Part shown: positions 32,297-41,075 of the stretch, piece by piece | How the letters are laid out: every line of letters begins with the position of its first letter | How positions within the stretch are numbered: position 1 is the first letter of the stretch | NCBI GenBank assembly: GCA_964458575.1 | Contig: CAYWMD010000011.1 | Location: forward strand, 1 to 64,000 | Length of the DNA: 64,000 nucleotides | Source: CAYWMD01 sp964458575 | Lineage (GTDB): Bacteria > Verrucomicrobiota > Verrucomicrobiia > Limisphaerales > JADLHS01 | Direction: 5' to 3' | The notes under the pieces: model-generated | What the model was told of the DNA's origin: nothing | Database searches by the model: none | What the model saw: the letters and a program-made list of their open reading frames with translations, nothing else | Program-made: the position numbers and the translations under genes

Positions 32297-35200
32297 TTGG
32301 ACCGCGTGAAATTGCATCCTTCATCAGGGAACGTCGCCCAAGGCAGGCCATCTGTTTTTACTTTGAAATTTTCGCTAAAACAATGGCAGCACGGAATAAC
32401 ATCGGCAGCAACCGTCGCGTTACTTGCCGCGCTTGAGCTGGTCGCCACGGCTGACGCGGCTGAGTTGAAGACCCCGACCCTTTCGCTCGTGCTCCGCAAT
32501 GGTGTGGTTGTGAAGTTGTCCAATCACCTCCATGAAGAAAGCTTCGCTACCAACCCCAAGACCATCTCGCTCCCAGCCGGTTTGCATCAGCTCGTCGAAC
32601 CGCTGCTCAAGGTTGCCAACGCGGACGAAACCTCAACTCGCCATTTGGTAACGCAATCCGTCTCCTGGTCCTACCTCGCCCGCTTCGAACTCCGCGCGGA
32701 AGTCGAACCAGCTACCGGCGACGTGATCATCACGCAAACCGGCGAGTCGGCGGACAAGAAGCTCGCCGGAATTTCGTGGGGTATCGCTGACATCCCGGAT
32801 CACTTTGAAGTGCTCGTGCCCGGTTGCAGTGGACAACGTCTCAGCGCGACCGCACCTGCGGGCCGGCGTGAGTTCGATTACCCATTGCTTTGGGAAGCTT
32901 CGTTCGTGCTGATTCAAGGGCGCAAGGGCGGCTTTATCATCCGTGCTGAGGATGACCCGCCGCGCTACAAGAATCTGACCGTTGAACACGCGCAAAAGAG
33001 TTTTCGCCTGCGCTTCGAGAGCCGCAACCTCGCGCCGTTCGAGGACAAGGCCCGGATCGAATCGAGCCGTTGGCGCATCACCGCCTATCGCGGCTCGTGG
33101 CAAAACGGCGTGGCGATCTACCGGCGCTGGGCCGAGGCGCATCATCCGCTCACACCATTGGCGCAGCAGCAACCTGCGTGGGTGGCTAACACCCGCCTCG
33201 TCGTGACCATGCGACTCGACCCAGCGCTGCTGCCTGACCTGGCGCGGCGCTGCAATCCCGCGCAGACGCTGCTTTACATCGCCAGTTGGCGACAAGCTGG
33301 CTACGACCGCAATTATCCCGACTACACCGCCCTGACGAATTTCGACGCGTTCATCAGCGAAGCGCATCGGCTGGGTTTTCGTGTGATGGCGCATGTGAAT
33401 TACTTCGGCTGCCATCCGGAGAACCCGGTTTATGAACAGGTCAAATATGCGCACATGCGCGATCCGTTCACGGGAAAATTGCTCTGGTGGGAATGGCCCG
33501 CGAATCCGCCCATCAAATTCGCCTACATCAATCCCGCCAGTCGCGCGTGGCGTGAACTTTTTGTTGAACGCATGGCGGAACTCGTCCGCCGCCACAAGGT
33601 TGACGCGCTGCATCTCGATCAAACGCTCTGCATTTTCAACGACGCCAACGGACCTGTGGATGGCATGACCTGCATCGAAGGCAGCCTCGCTTTGCACCGC
33701 GAACTGCGCGCTGCGTTGCCGGACGTGGCGTTGAGCGGCGAAGGGTTGAACGAAATCAGCGGCCAATACGAGGCTTTTGCCCAACGCCACATCTGGAGCA
33801 TGGACCACGTCAACCTCACTTGGGATGATCGCGTCATCGCCATGTCGCACCCCGTCAGTTCCGCGGTGCTCGCGCCCTACACGCACATCTACGGCTATCT
33901 CGGAATGGCGAATCCGGCCCAGCGCAGTCTCTTCACCGTCTGGCAACGCGCTTACGAGCCGTTCGGTGTGATTCCGACCTACAATCACCCGGACACCGCG
34001 CAACTGGCCAACCCGCCACCGGGCGTGGCTGAAGTCCTAGCTCGCGCGAAATTCTTTCAACAACACCAGCCAGTGCCGGATTTCGATTCGCCGTGGGACG
34101 AAAACGATTTGTTTGTTTATCGGCTCGCCGATGGTGGCCGTGCGTTCTATCGCAAGGACAACAACGGAGTGATTTTTGGCTGTCAGCAGCCGGTGGGGCG
34201 AGCGTCCTCGCGAGCCGGCTCGTCAGGAGCCTCGCCCCACCAAACTTCACAATCGGCAATCGCCAATCGGCAATCGCCAATCGAAATCCTTTCCCGCCGC
34301 ATCGAAGGCGTGAGCGCGGCGAAAGTGGATGGCTCAGTTCCCGGTTGGCCCGCGTACGATGCGAAACGCATTTTCGGGCTTGATCCGAAGCGCTCATACT
34401 CCTGGTCTGCCCAGCCGCGTGATCTAAAGGCCCCGCACATTTCCGCGCTGCCGGATGGCGTCGTCATCGAGCGAGTCGGCATCCACGAGAACTTCGCCCG
34501 TTTCCACTTTCGCAATCTGAAGACACCCGAACAGATTTCGCTCTGGGATTTCACCGGGGCGGTCAAGACGGGCGTCCGCTTCGCTGACGGCACCACGCGC
34601 GACGGCGACGCGCTGGATTTCACTGATGACGACTCCGGCGGCATGATCCACCCGGACCACGAGGGTTTCTTCCTGCATCCCCCGTGGCGGGGCGAGTCAT
34701 CAAAGGCTGGTCGCCCGCTTACGTTCGTAGAATTCCCACTGCGATTGCCCAAGGCCGGTCGGGTTCAGTTTACCAGCGACGCCCATTTGCGCGAAGCCGC
34801 CATCGGCAAATCCGACGGGGTCACTTTTCGCCTGCTGGCGTTCCGCGGCGACCGAAAGCTCTCGGCGGAAATTCATCACGACGGCGTCGCGCCCAAACCC
34901 CTGCGCCTCGATCTGACGGAATTTGCCGGCGAGAAGGTGCGCCTTCGTCTCGAAGTGGACGCTGGACCAAAGAATAACGTCACCTACGACTGGGCGCTGC
35001 TGACCAAGCCGCGCGTCGTCGGTGAAATCAACGCGTCGCCCGTGGCACGCACGATCCATTTTGCCGGGCTGAAAACCGTTCGCGCCGCATTGGCCGGCAC
35101 GAACCAACTGTCACTCCAAGTCAAAGCAGACGGCACGGCGAAAATTAAAACGCCTTTGCCGGGCCCGCTCATCCTGGCGTTTGCCGAACCGATTTCGGTT

Positions 35201-35647
35201 TCTGCTTCATGCGATTTGCTTGAAACCAAGTTTACCAGTCGGGTCGTGTTGGAGGATGGCATTGAAGGGCCGGCATCGGGTGCAAACAGCGCAATCCTGA
35301 CCAACGCCGCGTGCGCCGGTGAAAAGCGCCGCGCATTGAGTTTGCAGCCGCCGATGATGGGCCGGTCACTGGCGGATTGGCTGGTTCGATTGCCGGACGC
35401 GCCGACACGGTTGATCACAGCCATCGGTCTCCGCGATGGCGCGACGGCTAGAAGCGTACGCTGCGAAGTGCAGGTGAACGGCGTGTCGCAACTCATGCGG
35501 TTGGTTGAACCGGGGAGCGGTTGGTCGCCCGTGGAAATTGACCTTGCACCCTGGCGCGGCCAACCGGTGTTGTTGACCTTCGTGACCGAAGCGGAAGGCA
35601 ATCCGAGGTGGAGCCAGGCGCTTTGGGCCGAACCGCGATTGCGGTAG
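32297..35647 (+). CDS. DUF6259-type secreted putative glycosidase with an in-frame repeat insertion
   Basis: 1116 aa from a TTG at 32297; a GTG at 32306 is an alternative. The signal peptide is about residues 28-54 (AATVALLAALELVATADAAE). A beta-rich N-terminal domain is followed by a TIM-barrel-like core (about 295-600): TLLYIASWRQAGYDRNYPDY, FRVMAHVNYFGCHPENPVYE, DALHLDQTLCIFND, SGEGLNEISGQYEAF. D439 in LHLDQT and the Glu of SGEGLNE are candidate catalytic residues by analogy with GH36/GH-D type barrels. The assignment to the DUF6259 family is from memory of its layout. Residues about 632-663 come from a palindromic plus tandem repeat (34192-34285). C-terminal beta-sandwich domains follow. 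The substrate is unknown. Confidence 0.7.
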   Translation: MDRVKLHPSSGNVAQGRPSVFTLKFSLKQWQHGITSAATVALLAALELVATADAAELKTPTLSLVLRNGVVVKLSNHLHEESFATNPKTISLPAGLHQLVEPLLKVANADETSTRHLVTQSVSWSYLARFELRAEVEPATGDVIITQTGESADKKLAGISWGIADIPDHFEVLVPGCSGQRLSATAPAGRREFDYPLLWEASFVLIQGRKGGFIIRAEDDPPRYKNLTVEHAQKSFRLRFESRNLAPFEDKARIESSRWRITAYRGSWQNGVAIYRRWAEAHHPLTPLAQQQPAWVANTRLVVTMRLDPALLPDLARRCNPAQTLLYIASWRQAGYDRNYPDYTALTNFDAFISEAHRLGFRVMAHVNYFGCHPENPVYEQVKYAHMRDPFTGKLLWWEWPANPPIKFAYINPASRAWRELFVERMAELVRRHKVDALHLDQTLCIFNDANGPVDGMTCIEGSLALHRELRAALPDVALSGEGLNEISGQYEAFAQRHIWSMDHVNLTWDDRVIAMSHPVSSAVLAPYTHIYGYLGMANPAQRSLFTVWQRAYEPFGVIPTYNHPDTAQLANPPPGVAEVLARAKFFQQHQPVPDFDSPWDENDLFVYRLADGGRAFYRKDNNGVIFGCQQPVGRASSRAGSSGASPHQTSQSAIANRQSPIEILSRRIEGVSAAKVDGSVPGWPAYDAKRIFGLDPKRSYSWSAQPRDLKAPHISALPDGVVIERVGIHENFARFHFRNLKTPEQISLWDFTGAVKTGVRFADGTTRDGDALDFTDDDSGGMIHPDHEGFFLHPPWRGESSKAGRPLTFVEFPLRLPKAGRVQFTSDAHLREAAIGKSDGVTFRLLAFRGDRKLSAEIHHDGVAPKPLRLDLTEFAGEKVRLRLEVDAGPKNNVTYDWALLTKPRVVGEINASPVARTIHFAGLKTVRAALAGTNQLSLQVKADGTAKIKTPLPGPLILAFAEPISVSASCDLLETKFTSRVVLEDGIEGPASGANSAILTNAACAGEKRRALSLQPPMMGRSLADWLVRLPDAPTRLITAIGLRDGATARSVRCEVQVNGVSQLMRLVEPGSGWSPVEIDLAPWRGQPVLLTFVTEAEGNPRWSQALWAEPRLR
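34192..34285. repeat. Palindromic repeat plus short tandem repeat inside the DUF6259 CDS
   Basis: GGTGGGGCGAG at 34192 pairs with CTCGCCCCACC ending at 34241, around the centre CGAGCCGGCTCG. It is followed by about 2.5 copies of a TCGGCAATCGCCAA unit (34252-34283). The frame stays open and adds GRASSRAGSSGASPHQTS and AIANRQSPIE to the protein. Both pieces are repeat types I associate with noncoding DNA of this phylum (from memory). Confidence 0.7.
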
Positions 35648-35742
35648 TTGAAGGAGCGCGTTTTCCTCAGAATTCACCCACACCCAAATTCACCTTGAAT
35701 GTTCGGTTGCCCGGGGAATGCTGTCTGTAGTAAAGTGTAAGC

Positions 35743-35937
35743 ATGAGCACAGCGGAGATGATTATGGAGAAGGCCAGCAAGTTGCCTGACGAACTTCAGC
35801 AGGAGGCGTTGCAGTTCGTGGATTCATTACTTGCGCGGCAGGCCGAACTCAACGAACGGCAGGCGTGGTCGCGTTTTTCCGCGCAACAACTCGCCGCGCA
35901 GTACTCACCCGCAGACGCCATCTACGACCAGGACTGA
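35743..35937 (+). CDS. DUF2281-like antitoxin
   Basis: 64 aa. It starts MSTAEMIMEKASKLPDELQQ and continues EALQFVDSLLARQAE, the L-P-x-x-L-Q-x-E-x-x-D-F-[VI] pattern of DUF2281/Phd-type small proteins that act as antitoxin partners, followed by a charged tail. It overlaps a 22-codon remnant of a toxin-like frame at 35937, so the TA pair is probably inactive. Confidence 0.65.
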   Translation: MSTAEMIMEKASKLPDELQQEALQFVDSLLARQAELNERQAWSRFSAQQLAAQYSPADAIYDQD

Positions 35938-36005
35938 TGCCCACGCTCGTCCATGCTCAAGGCGACGTGCTGCTGGCTTGGCTGGAGTATTTTCCCGGAC
36001 TCTAA
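35937..36005 (+). pseudogene. Truncated toxin remnant (possibly MazF/PemK-like)
   Basis: An ATG overlapping the antitoxin stop (TGATG) opens a frame of only 22 codons, MPTLVHAQGDVLLAWLEYFP then GL and a stop. G-D-V-x-L-A-x-L-x-[YF] resembles the first strand of MazF/PemK toxins (G-D-I-W-L-A-D-L-x). The remaining about 80 residues are missing, replaced by the convergent gene at 36002. Interpretation as a decayed toxin is inference. Confidence 0.45.
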
Positions 36006-36256
36006 TGTCCCCGTTTTCCGCGTGGCGGTGGCAGTTCCTTCAACTTAGCTACTTCATGCTGCAAGCGCAGCAACAACTTCTCCCGTTCAGCAGATTCCAG
36101 TTCGCGGGTGTGGCGTTGCTCCTGCGCCAGCAGTTTGATGGCCTCTTCCGTGTTGCGTAACCGTTCTTCCAACTGACGAATCGTCTCGCGATGCTCCTGT
36201 AGCTCGCGCGACATGTTGAAGATCGCGAACAGCCAGTCGGAAAGTGTCTTCCACAT
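36002..36256 (-). CDS. Small coiled-coil protein
   Basis: 84 aa. It begins with a short amphipathic/aromatic helix MWKTLSDWLFAIFNMSREL, then a long coiled coil (QEHRETIRQLEERLRNTEEA ... ELESAEREKLLLRLQHEVAK) and a basic tail. Similar small proteins occur widely in cyanobacteria and Verrucomicrobiota as far as I recall, without known function. It is 2 bp downstream of another small ORF (36259-36441) and forms a two-gene unit with it. The end slightly overlaps the toxin remnant on the other strand. Confidence 0.6.
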   Translation of the reverse strand: MWKTLSDWLFAIFNMSRELQEHRETIRQLEERLRNTEEAIKLLAQEQRHTRELESAEREKLLLRLQHEVAKLKELPPPRGKRGH

Positions 36257-36258
36257 GG

Positions 36259-36441
36259 CTATTGGCCGTAGAGTATTTCTTTCACCTGTTCGACGAGGCT
36301 GGGCTGCGGTCGTGGTCGCCGCGCCGCCCGCTGCCGTTCAGTCGCAAGCTGGCGGAGAATCTTCTGCGTCTCGGCAAGATAGTGCTCGGCCCGCGCCTTG
36401 TATTGCGCTTCCTGACCGTTAAGGGTTGCAGCTTTGCTCAT
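36259..36441 (-). CDS. Small charged protein, partner of the coiled-coil gene
   Basis: 60 aa, MSKAATLNGQEAQYKARAEH followed by YLAETQKILRQLATERQRAA, a basic linker (RRPRPQP) and SLVEQVKEILYGQ. Mostly helical and charged with no membrane segment. Its stop is 2 bp before the start of the gene at 36256, implying co-translation. No function recognised. Confidence 0.55.
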   Translation of the reverse strand: MSKAATLNGQEAQYKARAEHYLAETQKILRQLATERQRAARRPRPQPSLVEQVKEILYGQ

Positions 36442-36624
36442 GAGGCTATTCTAGCCCGGACGGCCTTGGTTGCAACGACAAGTTCAGGCGCATACCGTCG
36501 CCGGATTGTCTTCCAGCATGCTTTGATGTGTCCGTCCGCTGGTGGCCCTCCGCAAGAACTTCGCTCGGTTTGGAGTTGAATCAATGATCTACCAATGGCG
36601 TCTGTTTTCAGGCATCATTCAGAT

Positions 36625-37920
36625 ATGGGCAAACGACTTGTTCTCACCTGGGGCCTCGTCCTCACGAGCTTTCTGGCCTTGGCCGAAAGCGATGTTTATT
36701 CCGTCCGCGACTTCGGCGCGAAGGGCGACGGCAAAACCGACGACACGGCGGCGTTTCAAAAAGCGCTCGACACGGCGGGCAAAGCCCGCGGCGGAATGGT
36801 TAACGCCCCGCGCGGAAATTATTTCTTCGCTGGCCATATCAATGTGCCCGCGGCGGTCACGTTGAAAGGCGTCTGGGAATCGGTCCCGGCGCATAACGGC
36901 ATTCGCGACGCCGGTCTGCCGAAGCCGACCGACGACGGCACAACGTTCCTCGTCACGGAAAGCTCCGGCAAGGAAGACGGACCACCGTTCATCACGCTCA
37001 ATCACAACAGCACATTGAAAGGCGTAGTGATTTATTATCCAAACCAGAAACCGGACGAAGAACCGGCACCGTATCCGTATGCCATCGCCATGCGCGGGAA
37101 AAATCCGGCGGTGCTCGCGGTCGAACTGCTGAATCCCTACAACGGTATTGATGCGTCGCAGAACGAACGGCATCTGATCCGCGACGTGCATGGGCAGCCG
37201 CTTCGCCGCGGTATTTTGGTGGACGTGATTTACGACATTGGCCGGATTGAGAACGTCCATTTCAATCCGTGGTGGAGCATGAAGCCGAAGTTGTTCCAGT
37301 GGCAGCTTCAGCACGGCGAGGCATTCATCATTGGGAAGAGCGACTGGCAATATGTGTTCAACACGTTCTGCTATGGCTACAACGTGGGCTACAAATTTAT
37401 CAAATCCAAGGCCGGCACGTGCAATGGCAACTTCCTAGGCATCGGCGCGGACGATTGTTACACGGCGCTGGAGGTCGAGGACTCGTTGCCCATCGGCGTG
37501 TTGATTTCGAATGGCGAGTTTGTTTCCTTCCGCGGCCCGGACCCGACGATGATTCGTGTGGGCACGAACAACGTGGGCAGCGTGCGGTTCGTGAATTGCG
37601 CGTTCTGGGGCCAGTGCAACCAGATCGCGAAGATCGCCGGTAAGGGCACGATTGGTTTCAGCGACTGCACGTTTTCGCATTGGGATCGCAACAAGGAAGG
37701 CCGGGCCGCGTTGCAGTTCGAGGGCGGCAACGCGATCGTGCGCGGCTGCGATTTCCAGAATGACCGGCCGCAAGTCTCGCTGGGCCCGGATGTGAAGCGA
37801 GCGGTGATTTCTGAGAACATCGTGCGCGGTAAATTGCGCATGACGAACGACAGCAAAGGTAGTGTGATCATCAAGGACAACGCGAGCGACGAACAAAACA
37901 TAGAAACCGGGAAACACTAA
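36625..37920 (+). CDS. Pectate-lyase-superfamily/GH28-related beta-helix protein
   Basis: 431 aa from the ATG at 36625 (MGKRLVLTWGLVLTSFLALA, signal peptide). The mature protein starts SDVYSVRDFGAKGDGKTDDT, the hallmark of the pectate-lyase-like (Pectate_lyase_3/GH28-N) fold, followed by AAFQKALDTAGKARGGMVNA. The beta-helix continues to about residue 420. Canonical GH28 catalytic Asp motifs (NTD, DD, GHG) are not evident; GADDCYTALEVED (about 272-284) contains an adjacent Asp pair that could be functional. Probably an extracellular polysaccharide lyase or hydrolase on pectin-like material. The next beta-helix gene follows after about 100 bp. Confidence 0.75.
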   Translation: MGKRLVLTWGLVLTSFLALAESDVYSVRDFGAKGDGKTDDTAAFQKALDTAGKARGGMVNAPRGNYFFAGHINVPAAVTLKGVWESVPAHNGIRDAGLPKPTDDGTTFLVTESSGKEDGPPFITLNHNSTLKGVVIYYPNQKPDEEPAPYPYAIAMRGKNPAVLAVELLNPYNGIDASQNERHLIRDVHGQPLRRGILVDVIYDIGRIENVHFNPWWSMKPKLFQWQLQHGEAFIIGKSDWQYVFNTFCYGYNVGYKFIKSKAGTCNGNFLGIGADDCYTALEVEDSLPIGVLISNGEFVSFRGPDPTMIRVGTNNVGSVRFVNCAFWGQCNQIAKIAGKGTIGFSDCTFSHWDRNKEGRAALQFEGGNAIVRGCDFQNDRPQVSLGPDVKRAVISENIVRGKLRMTNDSKGSVIIKDNASDEQNIETGKH

Positions 37921-37949
37921 CATGATAAACAACCTTCGAACGGGAGTGG

Positions 37950-38010
37950 ACAGTTTTGGAGCGCGTCGGCAAAGCGAAACAACGACGGCGCTTTTTGGCG
38001 AATCACCGGT
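37950..38010. repeat. Dispersed element, copy A (TTTTGGAG-type)
   Basis: TTTTGGAGCGCG ... GGCGCTTTTTGGCG lies just before the start of the beta-helix lipoprotein gene. A related sequence, TTTTGGAGTGCG ... CCGCTTTGGTTGGCG, occurs at about 41125-41175, again at the 5' end of a secreted enzyme gene. Both stay open in frame with the gene and would lengthen it if the first start codon were used. Confidence 0.4.
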
Positions 38011-38017
38011 GACAAGA

Positions 38018-40108
38018 ATGCCAAAACGTCGTCGCGCTGCGCTTGCCGCCGCAGTCCATACGGGCATCCTCGGCACGCTCCTGCTTTCTGGTTGTGCCAG
38101 TCGCGACGCAGCGGAGCACCAGGATCGCCAGGGCGGAAAAAATCCTTTCGTCGTTTCGCCCGCCAGGAATGGAAAGTCGTCGTCCCAGCGCATCGCCTCC
38201 GCCATGCAACTGGCGGCGGAATACCATGCAAAAACGGGGGCGACCATCACGATTCTATTGCGCGGCGGCGCGTATTTTCTCGACGAACCCCTGGTGTTGC
38301 GCCCGGAGAACTCCGGCATCGTGCTGGCGGCGTATCGCGGGGAAAAGCCCGTGTTAAGTGGCGGCCAGCGCATCACAAATTGGAAAAAAACCAGTTTGGA
38401 CGGAAAGAAAGTCTGGGTTGCCGAACTGCCGGAGGTGCGCGACGGCAATTGGTATTTCCGTGAACTCTGGGTCAACGGCGAACGCCGCAACCGCGCGCGC
38501 CATCCGGACAAAGGTTACTTCAAAATCGAAGCCGTCCCCGACAAGGCGAAAAGCTGGGCCGATGGGCAAAGGCGTTTTCAGTTTCACGCGGGCGACTTGA
38601 AGTCATGGCCCACCGTGACGAACGCGGAGGTCGTGTCGAATTCACGTTGGATTGACTCGCGTCTGCCCGTGACGAGTGTGGACGAGGCCCAGCACATCGT
38701 GAATTTCGGCAAACGCACGGTCGCGGAATTTCAGGTTAACGACGCCTATTTCCTCGAAGGGGCCTTCGAGGTGCTCGATGCGCCGGGCGAATGGTATCTG
38801 GACCGGGCGTCCGGCAAACTCTACTACCTGCCGTTGCCGGGGGAGAAGCGGAACGAAGTGGAAGCGATCGCGCCGCGGCTCGTCCAGGTGTTGCGCATCG
38901 AAGGAGAACCGCAGGCCGGCCGGTTTGTCGAAGGCGTCACCTTTCGCGGGCTGACCTTTTCGCACACGGAATGGAATTTGCCGGGCGTGGGTGAGAAGTA
39001 TTCGGGCGCGGCCTGGCCGGCTCCGCCAACCGAAGTCGGTGGGTTCAACCAGGCGGCCATCGGCGTGCCGGGCGCGGTCTGGGGCGAAGGCGTGCGGGGT
39101 TGCACCTTCGACCAATGCAAGTTCACGCACGTCGGCAACTACGCCCTGGAACTGGCGCGCGGCGCCCAATCAAACCGCATCGCCAAATGCGAGTTCTCCG
39201 ACCTCGGCGGCGGCGGCATCAAGATCGGCGAACAGGCGATTCGCACCAACGCGGCCGAGATCGCGCAAAGCAACGAGATCAGCGACTGCCGGATTTACGA
39301 CGGCGGCAACATGTTGGCCGCGGCGGTGGGCGTTTGGATCGGGCAGTCGCCCAACAACCGTATCGTCCACAACTTGATTCACGATTTCTATTACACGGGC
39401 ATTTCCGTCGGTTGGACCTGGGGCTACAACCTCCAGGCGCTGGCGACGAACAACCTCGTCGAGTGGAATCACATTCATCACATCGGCGTGCAATCCGACG
39501 GCGACGGTCCAGTGCTTAGCGACATGGGCGGGATTTACACCTTGGGCAAGCAGCGGGGCACGCGCATCTTGAACAACCTGTGGCACGACATTGCCGCCGC
39601 GCACTACGGTGGCTGGGGAATTTATTTCGACGAAGGCAGTTCCGGCATTCTGGCCGAGAACAACCTGGTGTACCGTACGACCCATGGCGGTTTTCACCAG
39701 CACTACGGCGAGACGAACATCGTCCGGAACAACATTTTCGCCTTCGCGCGCGATCATCAGGTCCAGCGCAGCCGCGAGGAAGGTCACGTCAGCTTCAGCT
39801 TCAGCAACAACATCGTGTTGTTCGACCAGGGCATCCTGCTTGGCAACACTTGGGGCAAGAGCAACCAGTTCATCATTGATTGGAACGTCTATTGGGACAT
39901 GCGTCCGGGCGCGAAGCCCGACGACATGAAGTTCGCTGGCTCGAGTTTCGAGAAATGGCAGCAACGCGGTCTGGATTTGCACTCCATCATCGCCAATCCG
40001 GAGTTCGTCGCGCCCAAGCAGGATGATTTCCGGCTCAAGGACGACTCACCTGCTTTCAAGGTCGGCTTTCGACCGTTCAACCTGAATAACGTCGGCCCGA
40101 GAGAATGA
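38018..40108 (+). CDS. GH141-like right-handed beta-helix lipoprotein
   Basis: 696 aa from the ATG at 38018 (MPKRRRAALAAAVHTGILGT); an earlier in-frame ATG at 37922 runs through a dispersed repeat. The lipobox LLSGC at about residues 23-27 predicts a lipoprotein. ATITILLRGGAYFLDEPLVL followed by YRGEKPVLSGGQRITNW is the typical N-terminus of GH141-type beta-helix enzymes, as is VTFRGLTFSHTEWNLPGVG. Later coils include GWGIYFDEGSSGILAENNLV and HYGETNIVRNNIFAFARDHQ. GH141 contains alpha-L-fucosidase and xylanase activities in characterised members; the assignment here is by pattern memory. Likely anchored in the outer membrane. Confidence 0.72.
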   Translation: MPKRRRAALAAAVHTGILGTLLLSGCASRDAAEHQDRQGGKNPFVVSPARNGKSSSQRIASAMQLAAEYHAKTGATITILLRGGAYFLDEPLVLRPENSGIVLAAYRGEKPVLSGGQRITNWKKTSLDGKKVWVAELPEVRDGNWYFRELWVNGERRNRARHPDKGYFKIEAVPDKAKSWADGQRRFQFHAGDLKSWPTVTNAEVVSNSRWIDSRLPVTSVDEAQHIVNFGKRTVAEFQVNDAYFLEGAFEVLDAPGEWYLDRASGKLYYLPLPGEKRNEVEAIAPRLVQVLRIEGEPQAGRFVEGVTFRGLTFSHTEWNLPGVGEKYSGAAWPAPPTEVGGFNQAAIGVPGAVWGEGVRGCTFDQCKFTHVGNYALELARGAQSNRIAKCEFSDLGGGGIKIGEQAIRTNAAEIAQSNEISDCRIYDGGNMLAAAVGVWIGQSPNNRIVHNLIHDFYYTGISVGWTWGYNLQALATNNLVEWNHIHHIGVQSDGDGPVLSDMGGIYTLGKQRGTRILNNLWHDIAAAHYGGWGIYFDEGSSGILAENNLVYRTTHGGFHQHYGETNIVRNNIFAFARDHQVQRSREEGHVSFSFSNNIVLFDQGILLGNTWGKSNQFIIDWNVYWDMRPGAKPDDMKFAGSSFEKWQQRGLDLHSIIANPEFVAPKQDDFRLKDDSPAFKVGFRPFNLNNVGPRE

Positions 40109-40137
40109 ACCGATGCGCTTGAATCACGGAGACTATC

Positions 40138-41013
40138 ATGCCCACACCACCTCCCAAGCCGACAATTCAGACGACAAGCACCGGTTTCCTCTTGGGACGA
40201 CGCCTGCAGCACAAACTCTCCATCTCAGTTGAAACGCCGGACGCACCAGCCGAAGCCGTCCAGTCCATGATCGGTGAGTTACGGTTGCTTCTTCCCCAAC
40301 ACGGCAAGACCGAAGCGGTTCAAGTCGAGTTTTTCGGACCGACCGACGTACTCAAGTATGTTTATGAGGTCTTTCGAACTGCCGTGGAGAAACAGCCGGA
40401 CCTCCAACGGTGGTTGCTTGAAGAAGTTCCCCAGTACTCCCTTGCCTTCGAAAACCCCGAAACGGGCTGGCTGAAGGCTGTCGAGTATTGCACGAAAGAC
40501 GGTCAACGGATGCAGTTGCACATGGAGCCGAGTTCCGATCCCGAGTACGACCAATCGGCGCCGACGCTGAGTTCAACTGGAGAGCCCGCGCCTCTTGTGA
40601 CTGGCGGAGATGACCCGGAGTTCATCGCCGCAACCGAGGAAGCGAGGCGGCGACTTCCAGAATTCCTCGAATTACTGAAATCTCCGCAGGCCGGCGTGAC
40701 GGTCAGGGTGCCGTATCACCGCCACGGCCTCCGCGAAATGCATGAGGCAGCGCTGGTTGCCAAGAAGGGCGACGAACTTCATGTCGCAATTGCGCTGGAT
40801 GACGCCTCCCCACCTGTCCGGGCGACATATCAAGTGGCGGAGATTGAAGACTGGACCGTTCTCCATGCCAACGGGCAGCGGACGGGCGGATTCACCACCA
40901 GAGTAATGCTCAAAAAGGCACGGGAGCAGCACCGGACCCTTCCTCCGAAGCTTCAAGCATTGGAGCAATCGTTTTCCGAAATGATGGACGCGGAGCGGTA
41001 CGGCCCAAAGTGA
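40138..41013 (+). CDS. Hypothetical cytoplasmic protein with a DUF2314-like C-terminal half
   Basis: 291 aa, no signal peptide or membrane segment. Residues about 20-140 are an alpha/beta domain of unknown kind (LSISVETPDAPAEAVQSMIG, VEFFGPTDVLKYVYEVFRTA). Residues about 158-255 (FIAATEEARRRLPEFLELLK, VTVRVPYHRHGLREMHEAAL, AIALDD) match the general pattern of DUF2314: A-x-x-x-A-R-x-x-L-P-x-F followed by a VK-x-P strand and an E-H-like motif. It is the one clearly cytoplasmic gene among secreted glycosidases. The stop overlaps a GTG that could start the next gene. Confidence 0.5.
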   Translation: MPTPPPKPTIQTTSTGFLLGRRLQHKLSISVETPDAPAEAVQSMIGELRLLLPQHGKTEAVQVEFFGPTDVLKYVYEVFRTAVEKQPDLQRWLLEEVPQYSLAFENPETGWLKAVEYCTKDGQRMQLHMEPSSDPEYDQSAPTLSSTGEPAPLVTGGDDPEFIAATEEARRRLPEFLELLKSPQAGVTVRVPYHRHGLREMHEAALVAKKGDELHVAIALDDASPPVRATYQVAEIEDWTVLHANGQRTGGFTTRVMLKKAREQHRTLPPKLQALEQSFSEMMDAERYGPK

Positions 41014-41075
41014 GGCAAAGCGACCGGCTACGCTTGACCGTTTGGATCAACAATGGACGGCACGTAACTAGAACG

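Noticed and set aside
34250..34285. Short direct repeats that could suggest a CRISPR array
   Set aside because: Units of about 14 bp without spacers, inside an open reading frame; no cas genes in the window.
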